From Duganella aceris (GTDB taxonomy: Bacteria > Pseudomonadota > Gammaproteobacteria > Burkholderiales > Burkholderiaceae_D): a DNA stretch of 64,000 nucleotides. The position numbers and the translations under genes were made by a program. The notes under the pieces are model-generated. The model ran no database searches, was not told the DNA's origin, and was given only the letters and a program-made list of their open reading frames with translations. Location of the stretch: the NCBI RefSeq assembly GCF_011090165.1, contig NZ_JAADJT010000017.1, positions 38,041-102,040 on the forward strand. Direction: 5' to 3'. Each line of letters starts with the position of its first letter. The stretch's first letter is position 1. Shown piece by piece: positions 26,623 to 34,589 of the stretch.

Positions 26623-27216
26623 TCACGCCTGGACGCCGAGCGCGGCCAGCAGCCCGCCCAGCTGGCGCCGGAACGCCGGCGCCGGTTCCGGCTCCAGCAA
26701 CGCGAACGCCATCATACCCTCGGCGGCGCCGAAGATCATCGGCGCCGCCGTCTTGCCGTCCACCGCGCTGCGGACGGTGCCGTCGGCGCGGCCCAGCTCC
26801 CAGGCGCTATCCAGCCAGGCGATGTTCTGCGCCGAGAACAGGCGGATTTCCTGCATCACCTCTTCCGGTATCGCGTTGCGCTCCACCGCCAGCATCAGGC
26901 CGAGGCACAGCCGGTTGTCGTTGCCCAGCGTCGCCGCGAACATCTCGACGTAGCGATGCAGCCGCGCGTGGCCCGACGGTGCGCGGTCGATGTCGGCCAA
27001 GTCCTCGCGCTGCCGCTGCGCGTACAGGGCCATGGCCTGGCGCGCCAGCGCGTTCTTGGAATCGAAGTGGCTGTACAGGCTGGCCGCCTGCATGCACGCC
27101 TTTTGCGCCAGGTCGCGCAAGGCCAGCGCCGAGAAGCCGCTGGTCTGCATCATGTCCACCGCCAGGCCGGTCAAGGCTTCCTTGCGGCTGCCGGGCGTCT
27201 TGTCCTTAGCGGCCAT
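26623..27216 (-). CDS. TetR/AcrR family repressor
   Basis: 197 residues with an N-terminal HTH (ALTGLAVDMMQTSGFSALALRDLAQKACMQAASLYSHF, residues 14-52) in which the recognition helix and YSHF motif are standard, followed by an all-helical ligand domain. It overlaps the 3' end of the MarR gene by 11 bp, so the two regulators form one operon. The palindrome at 25845-25858 is its likely operator. Confidence 0.85.
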   Translation of the reverse strand: MAAKDKTPGSRKEALTGLAVDMMQTSGFSALALRDLAQKACMQAASLYSHFDSKNALARQAMALYAQRQREDLADIDRAPSGHARLHRYVEMFAATLGNDNRLCLGLMLAVERNAIPEEVMQEIRLFSAQNIAWLDSAWELGRADGTVRSAVDGKTAAPMIFGAAEGMMAFALLEPEPAPAFRRQLGGLLAALGVQA

Positions 27217-27658
27217 GCGATTCCTTGGCGCCGTCGATGGAGCGCAGCAAGCCCTGGATCGCGTCGTTCAGCGACAGCAACTGCGCCAGCTCCATGCCGC
27301 TCGCGCTGAGCATGACCTCGCCGAGCGTGCAGCGCTTTTCCATGGCGCGGCCGGAATCGGTCAGCGACACCAGCACTTGCCGGTCGTCGGCCGGATTGCG
27401 CTGGCGCGTCAGGAAGCCGGCCGCTTCCAGCCGCTTGATCAGCGGCGTGATGTTGCTCGACTCCAGCGTCAGCCGCTCGGCGATCTCGCCGACCGGGCGC
27501 CGGTCCTTTTCCCACAGCGTGTTCAGCACCAGGAATTGCGGGTAGGTGATCCCCAGCGAGTCGAGCAAAGGCTGGTAGGCGCGGCCGATTTCGAGATTGG
27601 CGCGGTAGAGCGAAAAGCACAACTGGTCTTCGAGGGCGGCGGTCTTAGGCTTGGGCAT
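27206..27658 (-). CDS. MarR family regulator, OhrR-like
   Basis: 150 residues with a winged helix (TYPQFLVLNTLW, GEIAERLTLESSNITPLIKRLEAAGFLTRQRNPADDRQVLVSLT). The N-terminal DQLCFSLYRA places Cys14 where OhrR proteins have their peroxide-sensing cysteine. It is divergent from a secreted alpha/beta hydrolase gene, and repeated AT-rich motifs lie between them. Redox control is plausible but the target here is not an Ohr peroxidase, so the inducer is open. Confidence 0.85.
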   Translation of the reverse strand: MPKPKTAALEDQLCFSLYRANLEIGRAYQPLLDSLGITYPQFLVLNTLWEKDRRPVGEIAERLTLESSNITPLIKRLEAAGFLTRQRNPADDRQVLVSLTDSGRAMEKRCTLGEVMLSASGMELAQLLSLNDAIQGLLRSIDGAKESHGR

Positions 27659-27671
27659 GATGGTCGGCGGG

Positions 27672-27762
27672 AAAATACATATCGTGACATATTTTACTGG
27701 ACATCGAGATTACAAGCAGATAAAGTCAATACTTATCGCGATACATATTATCGCGATACATA
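27672..27762. promoter_or_regulatory. Repeated operator-like motifs in the MarR/hydrolase divergent gap
   Basis: A near-palindrome runs from AAAATA at 27672 to TATTTT at 27695 and contains ATATCGTGACATA. Two exact 14-bp direct repeats TATCGCGATACATA follow at 27734-27747 and 27749-27762, just before the hydrolase start at 27783. The three copies look like binding sites for the adjacent MarR protein, covering both promoters. Confidence 0.6.
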
Positions 27763-27782
27763 AACTTGAATAGGATCCTACA

Positions 27783-28535
27783 GTGAAAATCTCGACTACC
27801 TTGTTCCGCGCGACCGTGCTGTCGCTGGCCCTGACCGCCGCCGCCCACGCTGCGGAGCCGATCAAAAATGTGGTGCTGGTCCATGGCGCTTATGCCGACG
27901 GCAGCGGCTGGCGCGGTGTGTACGATATCCTGGTGCGCGACGGTTTCAAGGTCAGCGTGGTGCAGCAGCCGCTGACCGGATTGGACGACGACGTCCAGGC
28001 CACGCGCCGGGTGCTCGATCAGCAGGATGGGCCGGTGGTGCTCGTCGGACATAGCTATGGCGGCATGATCATCACCGACGCCGGTGCGGATCCGAAGGTC
28101 AAGGCGCTGGTGTATGTGGCGGCGTTGCAGCCGGATGTCGGCGACAGCGTCATCGGCCTGGCCAGGACAATGAAGGCGCCGAGCGACGACGTCAAGCAGA
28201 CCAAGGATGGCTTCCTGTACCTGAATCCGGCCAGGTTCGCCGCCGACTTCGCCGCCGATTTGCCGGCCAAGCAGACCGCCTTCATGGCGAACGCGCAGAT
28301 GCCGGCCGCGCTGGCCGCCTTCAACGCGCCGGCCAAGGTCGCCACGTGGCGCAGCAAGCCGAGCTACGCCATCGTCGCCAGTGAGGACATGACGCTGAGC
28401 CCGGACCTGCAACGCTGGATGTACAAGCGCGCCGGCGCCCACATCATCGAGATCAAGGGCAGCCATGCAGTATTCATATCGCAGCCGGCGGCGGTCGCCA
28501 AAGTAATCGAAGCCGCCGCGCGCGGCCAGCACTAA
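27783..28535 (+). CDS. Exported alpha/beta hydrolase
   Basis: 250 residues with a signal peptide (to AAHAAE). The alpha/beta fold shows VLVHGAYADGSGW (oxyanion region), nucleophile elbow GHSYGG (Ser near residue 88), acid SEDMTL (Asp) and GSHAVF (His near 235). It is similar in type to the small periplasmic EstC/salicylate-esterase-like hydrolases common in this group. Divergent from a MarR regulator, with three operator-like repeats before its start. The substrate is unknown. Confidence 0.85.
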   Translation: MKISTTLFRATVLSLALTAAAHAAEPIKNVVLVHGAYADGSGWRGVYDILVRDGFKVSVVQQPLTGLDDDVQATRRVLDQQDGPVVLVGHSYGGMIITDAGADPKVKALVYVAALQPDVGDSVIGLARTMKAPSDDVKQTKDGFLYLNPARFAADFAADLPAKQTAFMANAQMPAALAAFNAPAKVATWRSKPSYAIVASEDMTLSPDLQRWMYKRAGAHIIEIKGSHAVFISQPAAVAKVIEAAARGQH

Positions 28536-28554
28536 GCCGCCAAGAGCAAACCTC

Positions 28555-29850
28555 ATGTCCGCCGCCGTCGCCGCCCGCATCGCCGCCCCCGTCCCCACCG
28601 CCAAAGCGGCCGCAACCTCGGCCCGCACCGCCGCAGCCGCAGGAACGGGCGCCAGCGCGAGCGCGGACACGGAGGCGAGCGCCGGCACGGGAGCTGGCGC
28701 GGGCATAGGCGCGCGGGGCCAAGCCTCCCTCGTCAGCATGTCCGAATGCCTGCGCGCGCTGGCCTTCATGGGCGACCTCGGCATGGAACATCCTGCCGAA
28801 CCGTCCTTGCGCACCGCCGCCTTGGGCATGACCATCGCCCAAGCCGCCGGACCGCAGCCCGTCCCATTGCGCGTCATCGCCACCCTGGCCAACGACCTCG
28901 AAGCACTGAGCCGCACCGACGGCATCGCCGCCGCCCTGACCCTGATCGCCAGCAAACACGGCCCCTCCTACCCACCGAAGCTGCTGGACACCCTGCGCCG
29001 CAACGCCACCGAATGGCTTGCCGACCTGGACAACCGCACCATCTGCCGCCGCCCGATCGCCCCCGGCGACCGCCCGAACGAAATGGTCTCGCTGGAACTG
29101 ATGGCCGACCTGATCGACCTGCAACAACCCTGGCTACGCGGCCACTCCCGCCGCGTCGCCCAAGCCGCCCTGCGCGCCGCCGCCATCATCGGCCTGGACA
29201 ACCCGACCCAACAGCGCACCTACCGCGCCGCCCTGCTCCACGGCCTGGGACGCGGCGCCATCCCCGGCAGCATCTGGAACAGCCCCGACCCGCTGTCGGC
29301 CACCGCAAGAGAGCAAATGCGCCTCGCCCCCTACTGGACCCTGCGCGCGCTGCGCCACGTCAACGGCCTCGAACTGGAAGCCGACATCGCCTCCCACGTC
29401 GGCGAACGCCTCGACGGCTCCGGCGATTTCCGCGGCAGCATCGGCGCCGCCATCCCGATCGAAGCCCAGGTCCTGGCCGCCGCCTCCGCCTGGATCGCCC
29501 TGCAATCCGCAAGACCATGGCGCCCGGCCCACTCCCCCGAAGCCGCCGCCATGCTGCTGACACAGGAAGCCCACGCCGGCCGCTTCAACCCCGACGTCGC
29601 CGACGCCCTGTGCGGCATGCAGACCGACCAGCAAGAACCCACCAGCACCCCGGCCAGAATCAGCCTGAGCGAGCGCGAAGCCGACGTCCTGCGCGCCATC
29701 AGCCAAGGCTTGACCAACAAGGAAGCCGCCCGCCACCTGTCGATCAGCCCGCGCACCGTGAACACCCACGTCGAAAGCGCCTTCCGCAAACTGGGCTGCA
29801 CCACCCGCGCCTCCGCATCGCTGAAGGCGCTGACGCTGCGGCTGATTTAA
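28555..29850 (+). CDS. LuxR-type regulator with degenerate HD-GYP domain
   Basis: 431 residues. The first 60 are Ala/Thr/Gly-rich low complexity, so the true start may be MSECLRALAF at 28738. Residues about 150-350 follow the HD-GYP fold, but key residues are lost: LLHGLGRGAIP replaces LLHDIGK, and DGSGDFRG replaces DGSGYPRG. Cyclic-di-GMP hydrolysis is therefore unlikely. A LuxR HTH closes the protein (LSEREADVLRAISQGLTNKEAARHLSISPRTVNTHV). It probably senses a ligand or partner through the dead domain. It lies 19 bp after the hydrolase gene, so may be co-transcribed. Confidence 0.82.
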   Translation: MSAAVAARIAAPVPTAKAAATSARTAAAAGTGASASADTEASAGTGAGAGIGARGQASLVSMSECLRALAFMGDLGMEHPAEPSLRTAALGMTIAQAAGPQPVPLRVIATLANDLEALSRTDGIAAALTLIASKHGPSYPPKLLDTLRRNATEWLADLDNRTICRRPIAPGDRPNEMVSLELMADLIDLQQPWLRGHSRRVAQAALRAAAIIGLDNPTQQRTYRAALLHGLGRGAIPGSIWNSPDPLSATAREQMRLAPYWTLRALRHVNGLELEADIASHVGERLDGSGDFRGSIGAAIPIEAQVLAAASAWIALQSARPWRPAHSPEAAAMLLTQEAHAGRFNPDVADALCGMQTDQQEPTSTPARISLSEREADVLRAISQGLTNKEAARHLSISPRTVNTHVESAFRKLGCTTRASASLKALTLRLI

Positions 29851-29899
29851 GATGACGGCTCAACTCAAGCCGCCACCCCACGCCCACTCAGGAGCGACC

Positions 29900-30457
29900 A
29901 TGGACGACATCCTCTATCTGTTCCCCGACGGCTACCCGGTCACGATCGACGTGGCGCAGGCCAGCATCGCCGGCGCCGGCACCGCGATGCATTTCGTGCT
30001 GCCGCCGAAGGCCCACAACCTGCCCCTGATGCACGTGCACGAGACCAAACTGCTGGCCGCATTGGACGGCGAAGTGGAGATCCGCAGCGGCGGCCGCGCC
30101 ATCGCGCTGCTCAGGCAAGGCGAAGCGGTGCTGCTGCATCCCGGCGTCGCCCACCGCGTACACCAGCACGGCGCGCGCCCGTCCAAGGTCGGCGTAGCGC
30201 TGTGGCCGGGACGGGTCGAGCAAGCGTTCCGCGAGATGGCGGTCGAAGTCGCCAAAGGCCCCTACCGCCACGACGCCATGATCTCCCTGCTCGCCCGCTA
30301 TGACGTCGCCTGGAACGCGCCAGCGGGCGAGGAACCAGTGCACGCCGAAGTCCGCCCGCTGCAAGCATGGCTGCCGGAATTGCCGCCGCAACTAGCTTCC
30401 GCACTGCAACAAACGTGGTGCGCTTACAGTACGCCACCATACATGCCGATACGATAA
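29900..30457 (+). CDS. Cupin-domain protein
   Basis: Start at MDDILYLFPDGYP with GGAG six bases before; 185 residues. One cupin barrel: LPLMHVHETKLLAALDGEVEI (two His, Glu-like position replaced) and GEAVLLHPGVAHRVHQHG. A helical tail of 60 residues ends WCAYSTPPYMPIR. It begins about 50 bp after the LuxR-type gene. The cupin fold does not define the function. Confidence 0.72.
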   Translation: MDDILYLFPDGYPVTIDVAQASIAGAGTAMHFVLPPKAHNLPLMHVHETKLLAALDGEVEIRSGGRAIALLRQGEAVLLHPGVAHRVHQHGARPSKVGVALWPGRVEQAFREMAVEVAKGPYRHDAMISLLARYDVAWNAPAGEEPVHAEVRPLQAWLPELPPQLASALQQTWCAYSTPPYMPIR

Positions 30458-30492
30458 AATTGCCTTTAACAAAATAAAATCGGATAGGTATC

Positions 30493-31164
30493 ATGCCAAT
30501 CACCGCCACCGCCGGGCAAGCCACAGCGACAGTCGTACCGAAACGCCCGTCGTGGGCCGATATGAAAAAATATTATCCCGACCGCAGCGTGACCACGCCC
30601 ACCCTGTACGACACCAAGATCGGCGGCGGCTTCGCCAAGCTGTACGATCAGCCCGGCTACGAAAACACCTGCGCCGTGCGCATGTCCTACGGCCTCAACT
30701 ACAGCGGCCTCAAGTTGCCGAAGGCGGCCGGCACCGGCGCCAGCATCCAGGGCAAGGACAAGTTCTGGTACTGGCTGCGCGTCAAGGACCTGAAGGCCGA
30801 ACTGGCGCGGCGCTTCGGCGGCGCCGACGAGGAACTGGCGCTGTCGGTGATCCCCACCACCCTGCTCGACGACAAGGCCAAGATGACCGCCGTCTTCGAC
30901 ACCCGGGTCAAGGAGGCGCGCGACTTCCTCGCCACCAAGCTGGACAAGAAAAAAGGCATCGTCGCCTTCGACGTCACCGGCTGGGGCGACGCCTCCGGCC
31001 ACTTCACGCTGTGGGACGGCGACGCCAAGACGCTCGCCTACGCCGACGGCCACGATGACAACAGCAACAACAGCTACTATTTCTGGCTCACCCAGATGCG
31101 CGACGATGGCGGCAAGAAGCGCCTGATCCAGGTGGTGAAGGTGAAGTTCTGGGAGCTCAAGTGA
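30493..31164 (+). CDS. Tae4-like type VI secretion amidase effector
   Basis: 223 residues without signal peptide. ENTCAVRMSYGLNYSG puts the catalytic Cys at residue 60, and GWGDASGHFTLWDG the His at 170, as in Tae4 gamma-glutamyl-DL-endopeptidases, which cut peptidoglycan between D-Glu and the diamino acid. The family is delivered to the periplasm of rival cells by T6SS. Overlapping next gene (ATGA) and a PAAR gene behind it confirm a T6SS effector cassette. No T6SS structural gene is in the window. Confidence 0.88.
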   Translation: MPITATAGQATATVVPKRPSWADMKKYYPDRSVTTPTLYDTKIGGGFAKLYDQPGYENTCAVRMSYGLNYSGLKLPKAAGTGASIQGKDKFWYWLRVKDLKAELARRFGGADEELALSVIPTTLLDDKAKMTAVFDTRVKEARDFLATKLDKKKGIVAFDVTGWGDASGHFTLWDGDAKTLAYADGHDDNSNNSYYFWLTQMRDDGGKKRLIQVVKVKFWELK

Positions 31165-31814
31165 TGAGGGCCATCCTCGCCGCGCTGTGCGCGATGCTGG
31201 TGACGGCCTCGTGCAGCGCGGTCGAAACCTGCCCGCCGACGGACCAGAAAGCGGAATGGTCCGCCAGCTGCTTCGAAGGCAGCGCCGCCGCACGGCACGT
31301 CAAGCGCGAGCACCTCGCCAACATCGTCGCCGACCAGACCGGCCATGCCACCATCCTGATCGAACAGCCGCGCGAGCTGGTCGCGGTCGACAGGCGCGGC
31401 GTCGTCGTGCTGCCGAACATCCGTCACACCGGCGACTACGACTATCCGGATGGGCGCGGCGGCCTGGCGCGTTTTCAAACCGCCGGCGGCAAGTGCGGCT
31501 ATTTCGACGTGCGCACTTTCAAGATCGCCATCCCGGCCATTTACGATCAGTGCTTGTCGTTCCAGGACGACGCCGCCAACGTCTGCAACGACTGCAAAAT
31601 CTACTGCACCGAACCGGAATGCCAGAGCAGCAAGCTGGTCGGCGGAACCGGCTATGCCATCGACAACCGCAACAAGATCGTCAAGCGCTTCGCGCCGCCG
31701 CCGTTGAACCAGAGCTGCAACGGCGCCGCGCCGGCCAAGGTGGTCAAGCTGTCCGAAGCCAGCGCCTATCTGCAATGCCCGCCCGTCGACGCCGGCCTGT
31801 TCCAGGTGCGCTAA
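31161..31814 (+). CDS. Exported Cys-rich protein, candidate immunity partner of the amidase
   Basis: 217 residues with an export signal ending near LVTASCSA (possible but atypical lipobox, Thr at -3). The mature part has about ten Cys and WG-repeat-like pieces (GRGGLARFQTAGGKCGYFDV, YAIDNRNKIVKRF). It does not resemble canonical Tai4 by eye. Its start overlaps the amidase stop by four bases, and periplasmic location is what an immunity protein for a peptidoglycan amidase needs. Immunity is inferred from position alone. Confidence 0.7.
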   Translation: MMRAILAALCAMLVTASCSAVETCPPTDQKAEWSASCFEGSAAARHVKREHLANIVADQTGHATILIEQPRELVAVDRRGVVVLPNIRHTGDYDYPDGRGGLARFQTAGGKCGYFDVRTFKIAIPAIYDQCLSFQDDAANVCNDCKIYCTEPECQSSKLVGGTGYAIDNRNKIVKRFAPPPLNQSCNGAAPAKVVKLSEASAYLQCPPVDAGLFQVR

Positions 31815-31847
31815 TGGCGAACATCTCATCAACGATACGAGGTCAAC

Positions 31848-32531
31848 ATGGCAGGTGAAATTATTCGGCTGGGCGACAAGACCAGCCACCACGGCACCGT
31901 GCTGGAAGGCTCGCCGGCCGACATCTGCCACGGCAAGCCGATCGCCTACATCGGCCACAAGGTCTCGTGTCCCAAGTGCAGCGGCTCGCACACCATCGTC
32001 GAAGGCGTGATGACGACCTCGATCTACGGCAAGGGCGTGGCGGTGGCCGGCATGAAGACCTCATGCGGCGCGGTGCTGATCGCCTCGCAATTCACCGATA
32101 TCGTTGAATATGCCGGCGGCGGTGGTGGCGGCGGTGGCGCCAGCGAAGCCGCCGCAGCAGCCGCGCCGGCGGTGGCCGCCGCAGCCGTCGTTGCCGCCGG
32201 CGCCGCCGCGAAAGCCGCCGGCGCCGAGGCCCCGGAAGACAAGCCGGCCGCCGAGAAGAAAATCAAACGCCTGTATTGGTCCTACGGCGACGACGAAACC
32301 CCGGTCAGCGGCAAATCGCGCCACCACGTCGACCTCAACCTGCACGTCGAGACCGAAAACTACGCCGCCGGCGACAAGGTCGACATCACACTGGCCAACG
32401 ACGACGGCGACGACGTCATCACCGACCAGCAACTGCTCAAGGTGCAGGCCACGGTGCAAGCCGACGGCACCGCCAAGATCGCCAAAGTCTTTGGCGGCAA
32501 GACGGTCGACATCACGCGATCTGTTACATAA
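31848..32531 (+). CDS. PAAR-domain T6SS spike-tip protein with C-terminal extension
   Basis: 227 residues. Residues 1-88 are a PAAR domain (MAGEIIRLGDKTSHHGTVL, GKPIAYIGHKVSCPKC, GVAVAGMKTSCGAVLIAS) that would sharpen the VgrG spike. A Gly8 run and a 35-residue Ala-rich linker lead to a beta-rich C-terminal domain (IKRLYWSYGDDETPV, VDLNLHVETENYAAGDKVDITL) that may dock the Tae4-like effector. It follows the effector/immunity pair at 33 bp with the same strand and composition. Confidence 0.87.
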   Translation: MAGEIIRLGDKTSHHGTVLEGSPADICHGKPIAYIGHKVSCPKCSGSHTIVEGVMTTSIYGKGVAVAGMKTSCGAVLIASQFTDIVEYAGGGGGGGGASEAAAAAAPAVAAAAVVAAGAAAKAAGAEAPEDKPAAEKKIKRLYWSYGDDETPVSGKSRHHVDLNLHVETENYAAGDKVDITLANDDGDDVITDQQLLKVQATVQADGTAKIAKVFGGKTVDITRSVT

Positions 32532-32619
32532 GGTAATCTTAACTGTTCCATTCCGTGGCTTTAATGACGCGCAAGGACGGAATACAGTGTGCTCCTCAAC
32601 TCACCTTTTGGAGCACATC

Positions 32620-33348
32620 ATGACCCAGCAGAAAAAAACCATCATCGTCACCGGCGCATCGCAGGGCATCGGCGCCGGCATCGCCAACGCTTTCCTGGCG
32701 CGCGGCTACAACGTGGTCGCCACCTCGCGCAGCGCCAGCAAGTCGGCCGAGCTGCAGCCATCGGACAGCCTGGCCGTGGTCGACGGCGACATCGGCGACG
32801 CCGCCACCGCCGCCAAAGTGGTGGCGACCGCCGTTGAACGCTTCGGCGGCGTCGACGGCCTGGTCAACAACGCCGGCATCTTCATCGCCAAGCCGTTCAC
32901 CGACTACACCCCGGAAGATTTCCAGAGCCTGGTGCACACCAACCTGGAAGGCTATCTGTACATCACGCAATACGCCGTCAAGCAGATGCTGGCGCAGAAG
33001 CGCGGCGGCAGCGTGGTCGGCATCACCACCACCCTGCTGAGCAATCCGGTCGCCGGCCTGACGCCGAGCGTGTCCATGATGACCAAGGGCGGCATGGTCG
33101 GCGCCAGTGTCAACCTGGCGCTGGAATACGCCAAGGACCACATCCGCTTCAACCTGGTCGCGCCCGGCATCGTCGACACCCCGATGCACAAGGAAACGCC
33201 GCGCGACTTCATGAAGTCGCTGTCGCCGATGGGCACCGTCGCCAGCGTGCAGCAGATCGCCGACGCCGTGCTGTACCTGAGCGAAGCGGAGCACGTCACC
33301 GGTGAAACGCTGAACGTGGGCGGCGGCGCGCAGCGCGGTCACTGGTAA
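32620..33348 (+). CDS. SDR-family oxidoreductase lacking the catalytic Tyr
   Basis: Start with GGAG eight bases upstream; 242 residues. Rossmann motif VTGASQGIGAG (residues 10-20), NNAGI (near 89) and a C-terminal VTGETLNVGGG. At the usual YxxxK site the sequence is VSMMTKGG: Lys is kept but Tyr is replaced by Ser. Either a different proton relay operates or catalysis is lost. Not obviously linked to the T6SS cassette before it; an inverted repeat ATTCCGT/ACGGAAT (32550-32583) lies upstream. Confidence 0.82.
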   Translation: MTQQKKTIIVTGASQGIGAGIANAFLARGYNVVATSRSASKSAELQPSDSLAVVDGDIGDAATAAKVVATAVERFGGVDGLVNNAGIFIAKPFTDYTPEDFQSLVHTNLEGYLYITQYAVKQMLAQKRGGSVVGITTTLLSNPVAGLTPSVSMMTKGGMVGASVNLALEYAKDHIRFNLVAPGIVDTPMHKETPRDFMKSLSPMGTVASVQQIADAVLYLSEAEHVTGETLNVGGGAQRGHW

Positions 33349-33359
33349 AAGTCAACGGT

Positions 33360-33384
33360 GAGGCCGTCCCGGCGCGACGGCCTC
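33360..33384 (+). terminator. Hairpin after the SDR gene
   Basis: Nine-bp stem GAGGCCGTC/GACGGCCTC with a seven-base loop, 12 bases after the stop. No U-run follows, so efficiency is uncertain. Confidence 0.5.
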
Positions 33385-33476
33385 TGATCCCGGTCAAGGC
33401 CGGCCGATTCGCGGCTCGGCGGGGCCGGGAATCGTTATACATTAGGCGATCACTCTTTCTGAAGGTGACCGCCGCC

Positions 33477-34589
33477 ATGCGTACCCGCGTATGCATCACG
33501 ATCGATACCGAGTTCAGCATCGCCGGTGCGTTTTCCGATCCGGCGTTGCGGCCGGTGGCGGAGCCGATGGTCACTTGCGACGTGGCAGGCCGCTCGCAGG
33601 GACTGGACTTCCTGCTCGCCACCTTTCAGCGCCACGACATCCCCGCCACCTTCTTCGTCGAAGCGCTCAACCGCCAATATTTCAAGCATGATCCTATGGC
33701 GGCCATCGCCAGGCGGATCCACGGCCAAGGCCACGAGGTGCAGCTACACGTGCATCCGTGCTGGTCGGTGTTCCGGCATGCCGACTGGCGCGAGCGCGTG
33801 CGCGCCTGCCCGAGGCAGGACGACTTCTTCGGCCGCGACGAGGCCGATACGCTGGCGCTGATACGCCAGGGGATGGAAGCCTTCAGCGACTGGGACCTGC
33901 CGCCGCCGCAGGCCTTCCGCGCAGGGAATTTGCAACATGACGACGCGCTCTACCAGGCGCTAGCGCGCAGCGGCATCCGCTATAGTTCCAACATCGGCTT
34001 GGCGGTGTTCGACAGCGGCGATCCGCGCTATGCCTTGTACGGAGGCCGACACGAGCGGCACGGCGTGATCGAATGTCCAGTGCTGACGTATTGCGACTGG
34101 CGCCTCGGCCGACGTCCGCACCTGAAGACGCTGACCATCGCAGGAACGAGTTTCGCAGAGATGAAGACCTTGCTGGAGCAAGCACATCGCATCGGCTTGT
34201 CGTTGGTCGTCATCCTCAGCCACCCGTTCGAATACATTCAAAGCCGCGACCAGGATCTGCGACACGCACGCCGCCACGGCATCGCCCAACGACGCCTGAC
34301 CGCACTGTGCCAATACCTCGACCACAATCGCGACCGCTACACGCCAAGCGGCATCGCCGCCGCAGCCATCGCCGTAGCGCCGGACCATTCCGTAGCGAGG
34401 GACCGCCCCGTCGCGCCCGACCATTCCGTAGCGCCGGGCCACCCGGTAGCGCCGTCCCGTTCCTCGTCACCGGAGAACCCGCTGCTAGAAGGCCGACTGC
34501 TGCAAAGCCTCGACCGCCTGGCATTGCAGGCCACCTACGCATGCTACGGCCAAGCCGCGCTGCTAGCCACGCGCGGAGGCTCGCGATGA
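33477..34589 (+). CDS. Polysaccharide deacetylase-like protein
   Basis: Start at MRTRVCITIDTEFS, 370 residues. NodB-like motifs: TIDTEFS (first Asp, residue 10), FLLATFQRHDIPATFFVE, VQLHVHPCW (metal His pair near 90) and AFRAGNLQHD (near 145). Such proteins deacetylate or otherwise hydrolyse N-acetylated or acetylated glycans. Near residues 300-329 five tandem six-residue repeats of the form VAPDHS make a linker. It ends by an ATGA overlap with the phosphatase gene and heads a four-gene surface-polysaccharide-like cassette. Confidence 0.8.
   Translation: MRTRVCITIDTEFSIAGAFSDPALRPVAEPMVTCDVAGRSQGLDFLLATFQRHDIPATFFVEALNRQYFKHDPMAAIARRIHGQGHEVQLHVHPCWSVFRHADWRERVRACPRQDDFFGRDEADTLALIRQGMEAFSDWDLPPPQAFRAGNLQHDDALYQALARSGIRYSSNIGLAVFDSGDPRYALYGGRHERHGVIECPVLTYCDWRLGRRPHLKTLTIAGTSFAEMKTLLEQAHRIGLSLVVILSHPFEYIQSRDQDLRHARRHGIAQRRLTALCQYLDHNRDRYTPSGIAAAAIAVAPDHSVARDRPVAPDHSVAPGHPVAPSRSSSPENPLLEGRLLQSLDRLALQATYACYGQAALLATRGGSR
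34374..34463 (+). repeat. Five 18-bp tandem repeats inside the deacetylase gene
   Basis: Each unit encodes V-A-P-D-H-S or a variant (VARDRP, VAPGHP, VAPSRS). An in-frame unit length means copy number can change without breaking the gene. It lies between the catalytic domain and the C-terminal helix. Confidence 0.75.

Noticed and set aside
27734..27762. CRISPR-like direct repeats
   Set aside because: Only two 14-bp copies with a one-base gap; fits an operator, not an array. No CRISPR array or cas gene was seen anywhere in the window.
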